From JAFLUQ01 sp964537995 (GTDB lineage Bacteria > Bacillota > Clostridia > UMGS1883), in the NCBI GenBank assembly GCA_964537995.1, contig CAZICW010000007.1, forward strand, positions 1 to 45,815: a stretch of DNA of 45,815 nt, read 5' to 3'. The translations under genes and the position numbers were made by a program. A model generated the notes under the pieces. It was given only the letters and a program-made list of their open reading frames with translations, did no database searches and had not been told where the DNA came from. Below, piece by piece: positions 8,261 through 16,405 of the stretch; within the stretch, counting starts at the first letter, position 1, and every line of letters begins with the position of its first letter.

Positions 8261-9415
8261 TCAAATTTTATTTTGCGTACTGTATCGCGAAATATTCATA
8301 AGTATACCCATAGCCGAAAGCATCAGCACAAGCGACGTGCCGCCGGAGCTGAAGAACGGAAGCTGCATTCCGGTCGATGGGAAAAGCGACAGCACAACGC
8401 CGATATTTACGATAACCTGCATGGCGACAATTGCGATTATGCCGAAGCCGAGATACATTCCGAACGCGTCCTTTGTCGAAAACGAAATCTGTATTCCGCG
8501 AACAATCAGAACCGTAAACAGCAAAATCACGGCGACCCCGCCGAAAAAGCCAAGCTCCTCGCAGATAATCGCGTAAATATAGTCGTTCTGCGCTTCGGGA
8601 AGATAGCCGTACTTCTGGCGTGACTGTCCGAAACCCAACCCCATAAGTCCGCCGCTGCCGACGGCGTAAAGCGACTGTATAATCTGGTATCCGTCGCCGA
8701 GAGGATCGGAAAACGGGTCGAGCAACGCCTTAATTCTCGTTATGCGGTAAGGCTCCACCGCAATAAGCACGCCTACGCCGGCAGCGCCCAGCGCGCCCAG
8801 CCCGAGAATATATCTCCAGCGCAGTCCCGCCGCAAAAAGCATAAGAAAGCCCACGCCGACAATTATTATAAGCGCGGAAAGATGGCTCTGAAGAACGCAG
8901 GCCGCCGCCGCAACCAAAAGCACTCCGCCGTATACCATCAGCGTACGCGGCTTCGACAAATCGCAGTAACGCTTTTTTGTCAGCATATCGGCAAAAAATA
9001 TTACAAGCGCGAACTTGCATATTTCCGACGGCTGAAAATTTATCGGCCCTATTTTTATCCAGCGCGTCGCTCCGTGAGAGGCTCTTCCCCACACCGGTAC
9101 GACAAACATCATAGCCATAATCGCGGCAAACAGAATCGGCGAAATTTTCCGATATACATGGTAGTCGATTCTCGACGTCAGAAACATTCCCGCAAGTCCG
9201 AGCAGCACAAACAGCGCCTGACTGTGCATTGTGGAATATATATCCGACGCGCTGGTGTTCTGGCTTGCCGAAAACAGCATGATAAACCCGAACGCGGTGA
9301 GAATAATAACCAAAATAAGCAGCATGAAATCCACGCGCTCGTTTCTTTTCGGTTTCAGCAAAAACCAGCCGCGCCGTTCGTTTTGTTTTTTTTGCTTTTT
9401 TCCCGTCTCAGTCAA
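8261..9415 (-). CDS. ftsW: SEDS-family peptidoglycan polymerase FtsW/SpoVE
   Basis: Polytopic glycosyltransferase of 384 aa (about ten membrane helices) that polymerises lipid II and partners with a class B PBP. Signature loops are present: QPSEICKFALVIF, FSDPLGDGYQIIQSLYAVGSGG, then YLPEAQNDYIYAIICEELG, which includes the essential acidic residue of the large extracellular loop, and a C-terminal PSTGMQLPFFSSGGTS. The N-terminus is a basic soluble tail (about 28 residues). Given the nearby SpoVD-like PBP, it could serve division (FtsW) or spore cortex (SpoVE); sequence alone does not separate these. It lies 22 nt before murG. Confidence 0.95.
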   Translation of the reverse strand: MTETGKKQKKQNERRGWFLLKPKRNERVDFMLLILVIILTAFGFIMLFSASQNTSASDIYSTMHSQALFVLLGLAGMFLTSRIDYHVYRKISPILFAAIMAMMFVVPVWGRASHGATRWIKIGPINFQPSEICKFALVIFFADMLTKKRYCDLSKPRTLMVYGGVLLVAAAACVLQSHLSALIIIVGVGFLMLFAAGLRWRYILGLGALGAAGVGVLIAVEPYRITRIKALLDPFSDPLGDGYQIIQSLYAVGSGGLMGLGFGQSRQKYGYLPEAQNDYIYAIICEELGFFGGVAVILLFTVLIVRGIQISFSTKDAFGMYLGFGIIAIVAMQVIVNIGVVLSLFPSTGMQLPFFSSGGTSLVLMLSAMGILMNISRYSTQNKI

Positions 9416-9427
9416 AGCTCCGCCTCC

Positions 9428-10375
9428 TCAAAGTCCGAAATAGCAAAGCACGCAAAGAACCAGCGTAACGCCCGAAAACACCAAAACAATCTTTGGCTCG
9501 CTCCAGCCGGACAGCTCAAAATGATGATGAATCGGGGTCATTTTAAAAATGCGTTTGCCCGTTTTCTTGAAATACGCCACCTGAATAATTACGCTCAGCG
9601 TTTCAAACAGGAACACAAAGCCGCCTATTACCAAAAACAGCTCCAGTCCCGCCGCAACCGCCGCGGCGCCCAAGGCTCCGCCCAAAAACAGGCTGCCCGT
9701 GTCGCCCATGAATATTTTCGCGGGGTGAAAATTATAGATAAGAAATCCCACCGCCGCGCCGACTACCGCCGCCATAAACGCGCTTATGTCGCTTTCGCCG
9801 CGAATTGCGCAGGCAACCGTAAAAAACACCGCCGCAACCGCCGTAACGGAAGCCGCGAGTCCGTCAAGTCCGTCGGTAAGATTGACGCTGTTGCTTGACG
9901 CGAGCAGCACAAGCACAACAAACGGAATGTAAACCGGCCCCATATTCCACTGCTTTCCGAGAAACGGAACAAGCGTCGAGCGGCGTCCCTCGACAAAATA
10001 TATGTACAGCGCAAAGGCAAGACTTACCGCGGCCTGCGCGGCAAACTTCTGCACGGGCGTAAAGCCCTGATTATGCTTTTTTATGTCCTTTATAAAATCA
10101 TCGACGAAGCCGATAAGTCCGAACAGGAGCGCGCACGCCGCCACGGCGATTCCCTTCAGGCTGTGAACGAAAATCAGCGTTGCGCAGACCACGCCCAAAA
10201 TCATTCCGAGTCCGCCCATATTCGGCGTTCCCTGCTTTCCGGCGTGCCACGTCGGACCGTCCTCCAAAATACTCTGCCCAAATTTGAGCTTTTTAAGATA
10301 CGGAATCAGCAGCGGCATGAATGCCGCCGTCACCGCAAAGCTTACCGCTAAAGCAAAAATCCACGAGCTCATCAT
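9428..10375 (-). CDS. mraY: Phospho-MurNAc-pentapeptide transferase MraY
   Basis: Integral membrane enzyme that transfers phospho-MurNAc-pentapeptide from UDP to undecaprenyl phosphate, making lipid I. The 315-aa protein carries all the hallmark loops: GFVDDFIK, NSVNLTDGLDGLA, HPAKIFMGDTGSLFLGG and the terminal MTPIHHHFELSGWSE His triad. A GGGGGA ribosome site lies 5-8 nt before the tandem ATGs at 10375 and 10372. The upstream neighbour murE ends only 17 nt away, so the murF gene that commonly separates murE and mraY is absent. The usual murD between mraY and ftsW is absent too (12-nt gap). Confidence 0.97.
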   Translation of the reverse strand: MMSSWIFALAVSFAVTAAFMPLLIPYLKKLKFGQSILEDGPTWHAGKQGTPNMGGLGMILGVVCATLIFVHSLKGIAVAACALLFGLIGFVDDFIKDIKKHNQGFTPVQKFAAQAAVSLAFALYIYFVEGRRSTLVPFLGKQWNMGPVYIPFVVLVLLASSNSVNLTDGLDGLAASVTAVAAVFFTVACAIRGESDISAFMAAVVGAAVGFLIYNFHPAKIFMGDTGSLFLGGALGAAAVAAGLELFLVIGGFVFLFETLSVIIQVAYFKKTGKRIFKMTPIHHHFELSGWSEPKIVLVFSGVTLVLCVLCYFGL

Positions 10376-10392
10376 AGGTTTCCCCCTTGCCG

Positions 10393-11832
10393 CTAAGTTA
10401 AATTTATCGGTATTTCATTTTCAATATCTCTTACAATTTCGCGTTCATCCATATGCAGTCTCTCCGTACCCACAATCTGATAGGTTTCGTGTCCCTTGCC
10501 CGCAAGCAGGATTATATCGTCCGCCGCCGCCATATTTACGGCAAAGCGAATCGCTTCGCGCCTGTCGGGAACCACCTCGTACCGAGAGCCTTTAACGCCC
10601 GTCAGAATATCGGCAATTATCGCCTCGGGAGACTCTGTGCGCGGATTGTCGCTCGTAATGACGACAAAATCCGAAAGTCTGCACGCCGTTTCGCCCATCA
10701 TCGGGCGCTTGCCCCTGTCACGGTCGCCGCCGCAGCCGAACACGGTTATAATCCGTTTCGCGGCGAAACGGCGCAGCGCATTCAGTACGTTTTCCAAGCC
10801 GTCGGGCGTATGGGCATAATCTATGTAAATTTTATATTTCCCTTTCGTATTCAAAAGCTCCAGTCTGCCGCGCACCCCGCCAAATGAGCATAGCCCTTCC
10901 CTTACGCGGGCTTCCCCGAATCCGAGAACCGACGCCGCCGCCATAGCCGCCAGCGCGTTGTAAACCGAAAATTTCCCGCCTGCCGGAAGCTCGATTTTGC
11001 CTACGGGAGAATCAAAGGACAGCCCGTCGGGAGAATAGGCAATATTTTCCGCTCTGAAATCCGCCGCTCTGTCAGCCGCGTAGGTGACATACTTCCCCGC
11101 ACGGCTCATAAACAGCTCCGCGCGAGGGTCGTCGGCATTGATAACGCCGACATCGCTCTGAAGCATAAGCGAGGCCTTCGCTTCGGCATAGCTCCGCATT
11201 GTTCCGTGAAAGTCCAAATGATCCTGAGTGACATTGGTCATAACGCCGGCGCCGAAGCGCATACCGTAAACCCGATTCCGCGCCAGCGCGTGGCTCGAAA
11301 CCTCCATAACACAGTATTTATCGCCCGAATCCGCCATTTTGCGAAAAAGAGGATAAAGCTCCTCCGGAGCGGGAGTTGTGCTTTCGGCTTCGCGGCAAAT
11401 TTCCCCCGCGACATTTCCGACCGTGCCTATAAGGCCGCAGGCCTTGCCGGAGGAAATTATTATATTGCGCAAAATATTCGTAACGGTAGTTTTCCCGTTT
11501 GTACCTGTGACTCCCGCCATAATCAGCTCTCTTTCGGGTCTGCCCCAAAAGGCGGAGCAGGCGAGGGCGTATGCCTTTTCGGAATTGTCCGTTCTGATAT
11601 AAATCAGATTTTCGGGAATGTCCGTAAGTTCTTCGTCTCCGAGTACCGCCGCCGCTCCCTTTTGAGCGGCAAGACCGATGAAATTATGTCCGTCGGCGTT
11701 CACGCCGCGTATCGCGGCAAACAGAGCGCCCTTGCGCAACTTATCCGTGGAGCAGGTCACCGCGCCGATTTCCGCGTCGGGAAATTCGTCGGGGTTTATC
11801 TTCAGCATTCCGAGAATTTCAGAAAGCCGCAT
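10393..11832 (-). CDS. murE: UDP-MurNAc-L-Ala-D-Glu:meso-DAP ligase MurE
   Basis: Cytoplasmic Mur ligase of 479 aa that adds the third stem-peptide residue. The P-loop GVTGTNGKTT (107-116), the STTP region that binds the substrate, the carbamylated-Lys motif YAEAKASL (Lys 219) and the C-domain DYAHTPDGLENVL motif are clear. The specificity signature DNPRTE (395-400) is that of meso-diaminopimelate ligases rather than L-Lys enzymes, so the wall should be mDAP-type. The start has no GGAGG-perfect site; GGAG in the stretch just before ATG 11832 is adequate. The gene lies between spoVD and mraY. Confidence 0.97.
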   Translation of the reverse strand: MRLSEILGMLKINPDEFPDAEIGAVTCSTDKLRKGALFAAIRGVNADGHNFIGLAAQKGAAAVLGDEELTDIPENLIYIRTDNSEKAYALACSAFWGRPERELIMAGVTGTNGKTTVTNILRNIIISSGKACGLIGTVGNVAGEICREAESTTPAPEELYPLFRKMADSGDKYCVMEVSSHALARNRVYGMRFGAGVMTNVTQDHLDFHGTMRSYAEAKASLMLQSDVGVINADDPRAELFMSRAGKYVTYAADRAADFRAENIAYSPDGLSFDSPVGKIELPAGGKFSVYNALAAMAAASVLGFGEARVREGLCSFGGVRGRLELLNTKGKYKIYIDYAHTPDGLENVLNALRRFAAKRIITVFGCGGDRDRGKRPMMGETACRLSDFVVITSDNPRTESPEAIIADILTGVKGSRYEVVPDRREAIRFAVNMAAADDIILLAGKGHETYQIVGTERLHMDEREIVRDIENEIPINLT

Positions 11833-11848
11833 ATATACTCCTTTACCG

Positions 11849-14062
11849 TTATTCGTCTACGGAATCGCCGTCTTCGGTTTTTTCTTCATCATTTTCCTCA
11901 TCGTCAGACTCTTCCTCCTCATCGGATTCTTCCTCTTCGGTATACAGAATCACAACGCTGCCGCTGTGTACCTTCGTGTCAACCGCGGGAATCTGGCGGA
12001 TAACCCTTTCGCCGCTTCCCTTAACGGAATATTTCAGTCCGAGAGAGGTAATCGCGCTTTTCGCGTAATCCGTGTCGTCGCCGACAACATTCGGAACCAT
12101 TATGTTCGCCGAAAGACTGTCCTCGTCTGTATAGCTCGGCTCATATCCCAGATATTTAAGCGTATCCTGTATTATGCTGCTCGCCACGGGAGCGGCAATC
12201 TGGCTGCCGTAAATCATACCGTTCATCGGCTCGTCAAGCACCACAAGGCAAACAATTTCGGGGTCGTCAACCGGAGCGAAGCCCACAAAGGACGCAATAT
12301 ACTTCCCGTTGCCGCGAGGTATCTTTTCGCTCGTACCCGTCTTGCCGCCGATGCGGTAGCCCTCGGCATAGGCGGTTTTTCCGCCGCCCTCGGATACAAC
12401 CTTTTCCAAAATTTCACGCATTGTATCGCTGGTTTCCTGAGATATAACGCGGCGTACAATTACGGGATCCACGTTTTCAATAATGTTGCCCTCGCTGTCG
12501 GTGTAGCTCTTGACTATGTGCGGCTCCATGAGATAGCCGCCGTTCACAACCGCGCTTATGGCGCGCACCATTTGCAAAGGCGTAACCGTGAAGCCCTGTC
12601 CGAACGAGCAGGTCGCAAGCTCGACGGGCCCCATTTCATCAGGCTCATAGTGAAGCCCCTGCGATTCCCCCGGAATCAGGAAGCCCGTCTTTTCCTTAAG
12701 TCCGAAGGCTTCAAAATATTTGTCGAATTTTGTAACTCCGAGCCGCGCTCCGACTTCCATAAAAACAGGATTGCAGGAGTTCATGACGCCCTCGACAAAG
12801 GTTTGCGCGCCGTGTCCCTCCACCTTTGAGCAGCTTATTTTTCTGTCCTCAACAATTTTATATCCCGGGCAGTTGAAGGTGTCGGAAAGCGAAACCACGT
12901 TTTCCTCAAGAGCCGCCGCGGCCAAGATTGCCTTAAAGGTTGAGCCCGGCTCATAGGAATCGACGACGGCTTTGTTGCGGCGCATTTTCGTAAGAATCTG
13001 ACTGTACGCCTCGTCATATGTAGGCTCGGTCATTTCCTCGTCGCCGCTCTCCGGCTCTCCCGCGGCAATTCGCCGCTGCGCGTTTTCGTATGCTTCAAGA
13101 TTATCCTCATACAATTCGTCAACCTGCTCAAGGAGAGTTTCGTCCTTTATGACGGTGTAGTCCTCGGGGTCATAGGCGGGCGCGACCGCCATTGCCAAAA
13201 TTTCCCCCGTTTTCGGATTCATAACTATCGCTTCCGCGCCGTTGCCGAGCTTATTTTCCTCGTATGCCGTGGCAAGATGCTTTTCAACGAACTGCTGAAT
13301 TGTTTTGTCGATTGTCAAAATGACGCCGTTGCCGTCGCTGGCGGCTTCGTATGTTTCGTATTTATAAGGCATTTCGCCGTTGCCCGCGCTTTTCGCCGAA
13401 CGGACGCGGCCCGCCGTGCCGCTCAATTCATCGTCAAGGATTTTTTCCAGACCTTCAAGGCCCTGTCCGTCCTTGCCCGTAAAGCCCAAAACGTGACAGA
13501 GCAGACTGCCGTTCGGATAGTAGCGTTTGGAATCCTCGCCGAATTCGATTCCCGTAAGTCCCAGCGCGCGTATCTTGTCGGCGACGCTTTTTTCCACGTT
13601 TGCCTTGACCTCAATCGAGGCCCTGTCGGTTTTGTCAAGCTGAGCTTCCAGCCACTCTTTGCTTGTGCCGAGATTTTCCGTAAGGGCTTCGATTACCTTG
13701 CCGCGGAGCTGATTTTCCTCGTATTTTTCAACCTTTTCTCCCTTTTTCGCCGCTTCCTGCGCAATTTTATCGGCAGCCTTTTTGCTGTCCTCGTCCGTCT
13801 GATAAATAAGACGCGGATTTATGTAAATTCTTTCCGCGCTGCCGCTTGTCGCAAGCACATTCATGTTGCGGTCATAAATATTCCCGCGCTTGGAGGCGAT
13901 TTTTTGGTCGCGGGTCTGCTGATCCTCCGCGGCGGACTTATACTCCGCTCCCCTTACGAACTGTACCCACGCGAGCTTTCCGATTAAAACCAGTCCTATG
14001 AGCATAAAGACGGTACTGACACGCCTTATTCTTTTTTTCGCGGCCAATTTTCCCATAGCCAT
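11849..14062 (-). CDS. spoVD: SpoVD/FtsI-type class B penicillin-binding protein with PASTA domain
   Basis: Membrane-anchored D,D-transpeptidase of 737 aa that cross-links new peptidoglycan at the septum or, in SpoVD proteins, the spore septum and cortex. It has one N-terminal membrane helix (about 14-35), a dimerisation/pedestal domain, then the transpeptidase domain with STFK (Ser 374), SCN (429-431) and KTGT (from Lys 574). One PASTA domain follows (IMVPNVVGDDTDYAKSAI onward), the SpoVD arrangement. The last 25-30 residues are an unusual acidic tail of Glu/Asp repeats (encoded about 11852-11945). A Glu-rich insert also precedes the STFK motif. GGAGGT lies 7 nt before ATG 14062. Confidence 0.94.
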   Translation of the reverse strand: MAMGKLAAKKRIRRVSTVFMLIGLVLIGKLAWVQFVRGAEYKSAAEDQQTRDQKIASKRGNIYDRNMNVLATSGSAERIYINPRLIYQTDEDSKKAADKIAQEAAKKGEKVEKYEENQLRGKVIEALTENLGTSKEWLEAQLDKTDRASIEVKANVEKSVADKIRALGLTGIEFGEDSKRYYPNGSLLCHVLGFTGKDGQGLEGLEKILDDELSGTAGRVRSAKSAGNGEMPYKYETYEAASDGNGVILTIDKTIQQFVEKHLATAYEENKLGNGAEAIVMNPKTGEILAMAVAPAYDPEDYTVIKDETLLEQVDELYEDNLEAYENAQRRIAAGEPESGDEEMTEPTYDEAYSQILTKMRRNKAVVDSYEPGSTFKAILAAAALEENVVSLSDTFNCPGYKIVEDRKISCSKVEGHGAQTFVEGVMNSCNPVFMEVGARLGVTKFDKYFEAFGLKEKTGFLIPGESQGLHYEPDEMGPVELATCSFGQGFTVTPLQMVRAISAVVNGGYLMEPHIVKSYTDSEGNIIENVDPVIVRRVISQETSDTMREILEKVVSEGGGKTAYAEGYRIGGKTGTSEKIPRGNGKYIASFVGFAPVDDPEIVCLVVLDEPMNGMIYGSQIAAPVASSIIQDTLKYLGYEPSYTDEDSLSANIMVPNVVGDDTDYAKSAITSLGLKYSVKGSGERVIRQIPAVDTKVHSGSVVILYTEEEESDEEEESDDEENDEEKTEDGDSVDE

Positions 14063-14147
14063 AAGACTTACCTCCTATAGACACAGAAGGGGCTGCAATG
14101 AAACAGCTCCTCAAATTTCGCAATTCCATTTTCATATTACTTGCAGA

Positions 14148-14663
14148 CTAATACAAATATTCCGCAATCGCGGCAATTTTGTTAAAAAACAGTCTGAGTC
14201 CGCGGTTGCTTCCGTCCTCGGCAAGAACCTCGCCGCTGTCGCCGCTGTCAAGAGTTATGTAAACAATTTGCTCTTTATCCGCCTGATGCAGCCCCATCTC
14301 CGTCGCTTTTTCGTCCACAGCCGAGATAACGTTTCTGCCCTCGATTTCCGAGCTGAGCTGCTCCACCTGAGAGGTTAAATCGCTGAGCTGAGCCTTCCTC
14401 TCGCTGAGAGTTTTATACTCGGTATTCAGCGTAGCCTTGAACATCAAAACCGTAAACGCCATCGCAAAAACCGCCGCGGTGACAAGGCATACAGCGAACT
14501 TCATCTGAGCCGTCAGCGCACGCTTTTGCGCCTTTTTTGAGGCTTGGGAGGCTTCGGCGCCTTTTTTTGGCCGACGCGCGGACGACTTTTGCTCGGGCGC
14601 TTCCCATTCGGGGATAGCGTATCCGTATTCTTTTAACGCATTAGACCCGCTGTTTTCGTACAA
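14148..14663 (-). CDS. ftsL: FtsL-like divisome protein
   Basis: Small bitopic protein of about 171 aa at the ftsL position between rsmH and the PBP gene. The charged Lys/Arg-rich cytoplasmic part (SSARRPKKGAEASQASKKAQ) is followed by one membrane helix (FAVCLVTAAVFAMAFTVLMF) and a heptad-like extracellular coiled coil (LSERKAQLSDLTSQVEQLSSEIEG). This is the usual FtsL/DivIC architecture. FtsL sequences are poorly conserved, so the call rests on architecture and position. Start: TTG 14663 has GGGGA 9 nt upstream and is preferred; an in-frame GTG at 14681 would overlap rsmH by 13 nt and add a hydrophobic stretch. Confidence 0.8.
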   Translation of the reverse strand: MYENSGSNALKEYGYAIPEWEAPEQKSSARRPKKGAEASQASKKAQKRALTAQMKFAVCLVTAAVFAMAFTVLMFKATLNTEYKTLSERKAQLSDLTSQVEQLSSEIEGRNVISAVDEKATEMGLHQADKEQIVYITLDSGDSGEVLAEDGSNRGLRLFFNKIAAIAEYLY

Positions 14664-14668
14664 TACTA

Positions 14669-15607
14669 TCAGTCCCCACACAATTTTTCCGCGGCGCGGA
14701 GCTTTGAGCTTCTCGCCCTCGGATTCGCCTCAAGCTCCGCTTCGCTCGGAGTTATCGGCTTTTTATTTACAAGCTTTACCGACGGAAGCCTGCCGCATAC
14801 GCATACGGGAAACTCCTTCGGACAGACGCAGCCCCTCGCAAGATCCGCAAAGGTATTTTTTACGATTCTGTCCTCAAGGCTGTGAAAGGTTATGACCGCC
14901 ATACGTCCGCCCGCCTTGAGACAGTCAACTCCGCTTCGGACAGCGTTTTCCAAAATTTTAAGCTCGCCGTTAACTTCAATTCTGATTGCTTGGAATGTTC
15001 TCTTTGCCGGATGAGGCCCGTCCTTTCTCGCTCCCGCGGGAACGGCGGCTTTTATTACCTCAACAAGCTCCGCCGTTGTCTCAATCGGAGCTTGCCTCCG
15101 CCTCTCGGCAATGAATTTTGCGATTCTTGCCGCCCAGCGCTCCTCGCCGTAGTCCTTTATCACACGAAGCAGCTCGGCTTCGGGATATTCGTTCACAAGC
15201 TCCCGCGCCGAAAACGGCGACGACTTGTCCATTCTCATATCAAGAGGGGCGTCGTGCATATACGAAAAGCCGCGCTCCGCCGTGTCAAGCTGATACGACG
15301 AAACTCCAAGATCGGCGACTATGCCGTCGGGCTTTTCCGCTCCGATATTCTCAAGTATGCTCTTCAGGTTGCAAAAATTGTCCTTGACCGCCGTAAAGCG
15401 TTCGCCGTAATCGGAAAAGCGTTCGCGGCAGACCCGTATCGCGGCTTCGTCCCTGTCGATTCCGATAACTCTGCCGCCCTTTTCCAGAATCAGCGCAGTA
15501 TGCCCGCCGCCTCCAAGGGTGAAATCGACGTAAAGTCCGTCATTTTTAACGTTCAGCAGCTCAATCGTTTCCTTGGGCAGCACCGTTATGTGTTTAAATT
15601 CCGCCAT
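14669..15607 (-). CDS. rsmH: 16S rRNA (cytosine1402-N4)-methyltransferase RsmH (MraW)
   Basis: S-adenosylmethionine-dependent enzyme that N4-methylates C1402 of 16S rRNA near the P-site. The 312-aa protein has HITVLPKETIELL at the N-terminus, the SAM-binding DFTLGGGGHTALIL loop and IGIDRDEAA acidic end. The family-specific ADLGVSSYQLD, GFSYMHDAPLDMRM, HPAKRTFQAIRIEVN and ITFHSLEDRIVK motifs are also present. ATG 15607 is favoured (GGAG 8 nt upstream); GTG 15610 overlaps the mraZ stop codon. The mraZ-rsmH junction overlaps by a base, indicating translational coupling. Confidence 0.97.
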   Translation of the reverse strand: MAEFKHITVLPKETIELLNVKNDGLYVDFTLGGGGHTALILEKGGRVIGIDRDEAAIRVCRERFSDYGERFTAVKDNFCNLKSILENIGAEKPDGIVADLGVSSYQLDTAERGFSYMHDAPLDMRMDKSSPFSARELVNEYPEAELLRVIKDYGEERWAARIAKFIAERRRQAPIETTAELVEVIKAAVPAGARKDGPHPAKRTFQAIRIEVNGELKILENAVRSGVDCLKAGGRMAVITFHSLEDRIVKNTFADLARGCVCPKEFPVCVCGRLPSVKLVNKKPITPSEAELEANPRARSSKLRAAEKLCGD

Positions 15608-16059
15608 CACATACGCTCCAAAGCGTCAAGCTGCTCGGCGGCCTCCTCGAGACTCATGGATTCGTCGCTGCTGTTGTATCTTCTCCATTCGTCGCGATCC
15701 CATATTTCAATATGGTCGCCCACTCCCATAATCGCGACTTCGCGGCTAAGACCCGCGTATTCGCGGTGGGAAAGAGAAATCAGAATTTTGCCCTGCTTGT
15801 CGGGTTCGGGGTTGTCCACTCCCGACAGGAACACGCGCTGCACAAAGCGGGCAGCCTTATTCGTACTCGGATAGCTGAGCAGTTTTTCACTGAATCGCTG
15901 CCAGTTTTCGCGGTCGTACACGCTGAGGCACTTATCGTAGCCCTTCGTAACGCAAAAGCCCTCGCCCAGCATTTCGCGGAATTTGACGGGCAGCGTAACA
16001 CGGCCCTTGGCGTCCATATTAAAATTAAATTCGCCCGTAAATATCTTCCCCTCGGCCAT
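15607..16059 (-). CDS. mraZ: Transcriptional regulator MraZ
   Basis: MraZ is a ring-forming DNA-binding protein that represses its own dcw operon. This 150-aa copy has the two SpoVT/AbrB-like repeats: FTGEFNFNMDAKGRVTLPVKFRE in the first half and GVDNPEPDKQGKILISLSHREYAGL in the second, each with the D-x-(K/Q)-G-R/K core. ATG 16059 gives the normal family start (MAEGKIFTGEF) and length, with GGTGG just upstream; the open frame runs back to 16092. Its likely operator, three phased repeats, lies at 16086-16112. Translation would cover none of the operator if 16059 is used. Confidence 0.95.
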   Translation of the reverse strand: MAEGKIFTGEFNFNMDAKGRVTLPVKFREMLGEGFCVTKGYDKCLSVYDRENWQRFSEKLLSYPSTNKAARFVQRVFLSGVDNPEPDKQGKILISLSHREYAGLSREVAIMGVGDHIEIWDRDEWRRYNSSDESMSLEEAAEQLDALERM

Positions 16060-16085
16060 ATGCTCCACCGTCCCTTCAGCGAAAA

Positions 16086-16112
16086 GTTGCACATAGTTGC
16101 ACTTTGTTGCAC
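16086..16112 (-). promoter_or_regulatory. MraZ-box operator: three phased GTGCAAC repeats
   Basis: Read on the minus strand, GTGCAAC occurs three times at exact 10-bp spacing (16112-16106, 16102-16096, 16092-16086). MraZ proteins from Escherichia and Mycoplasma are known to bind short direct repeats with a one-turn period in front of their own gene, often containing GTG or TGGG cores. The repeats begin about 3 nt after the predicted start point and end 26 nt before the mraZ ATG. The role is inferred from placement and periodicity. Confidence 0.8.
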
Positions 16113-16121
16113 CACATTTTT

Positions 16122-16150
16122 ATTCTACACCTTTTTTACAGTAATTGCAA
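16122..16150 (-). promoter_or_regulatory. Promoter of the mraZ/dcw cluster
   Basis: Read on the minus strand, TTGCAA (16150-16145) and TAGAAT (16127-16122) are separated by 17 nt. Transcription would begin around 16115, directly at the GTGCAAC repeats, so MraZ bound there could block initiation or early elongation. Confidence 0.65.
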
Positions 16151-16312
16151 GCCTTTTTTTGCAAAAAAAATTAATATTTTTTTGCATCTATACCTTGTGT
16201 TTTCAAAAGCCGCGAAGCACTATTTGTAGGCCGCAATTTCGGCGGCAGATTTATTTTTGTACAAACGCGCGTAAATATACAATAAATTTTTCATCGGAAG
16301 GCAATTTTTCTC
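16151..16312. other. AT-rich intergenic spacer between the mraZ and pyrG promoters
   Basis: The 346-base non-coding stretch from 16060 to 16405 holds the mraZ operator and promoter on the left and the pyrG promoter and leader on the right. In the middle part I see only A/T runs and a weak GCCGC/GCGGC hairpin near 16231, with no T-tract and no credible gene. A long open frame on the plus strand here runs antisense through mraZ and was not accepted. Confidence 0.6.
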
Positions 16313-16341
16313 TTGATATAATTATGCGATTATGCTATAAT
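16313..16341 (+). promoter_or_regulatory. SigA-type promoter for pyrG
   Basis: TTGATA at 16313-16318 and TATAAT at 16336-16341, spacer 17 nt. The leader would be about 58 nt and ends in the AGGAGGA ribosome site. I see no run of initial G residues or terminator hairpin of the kind used in CTP-dependent pyrG attenuation in Bacillus. Confidence 0.75.
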
Positions 16342-16405
16342 AAATCTCGGTAAAATAAAAAAATGCTGCTCAATCGAAAGTTACAGCTACAAGGAGGAGA
16401 TAAGC

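Noticed and set aside
8261..9415. Catalytic defect in FtsW because the usual QPDLGT loop reads QSHLSA
   Set aside because: From memory clostridial SEDS proteins often vary here, and the acidic residue in the LPEA..D.I loop is present, so I do not claim inactivity.
8882..9898. A 338-codon open frame on the plus strand, rich in Arg, His and Lys
   Set aside because: Antisense to ftsW and mraY; the composition is the mirror of membrane-protein codons.
11678..12829. A 383-codon open frame on the plus strand
   Set aside because: Antisense to spoVD and murE, with no ribosome site or family motif.
14669..14681. GTG start of ftsL overlapping rsmH
   Set aside because: Possible, but TTG 14663 has a better placed GGGGA site and avoids an implausible hydrophobic N-terminus ahead of the charged tail; kept as an alternative.
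16086..16112. Possible CRISPR-like short repeats (GTTGCAC x3)
   Set aside because: Units are 7 bp with 3-bp spacers and sit directly ahead of mraZ; they fit an operator, not an array.
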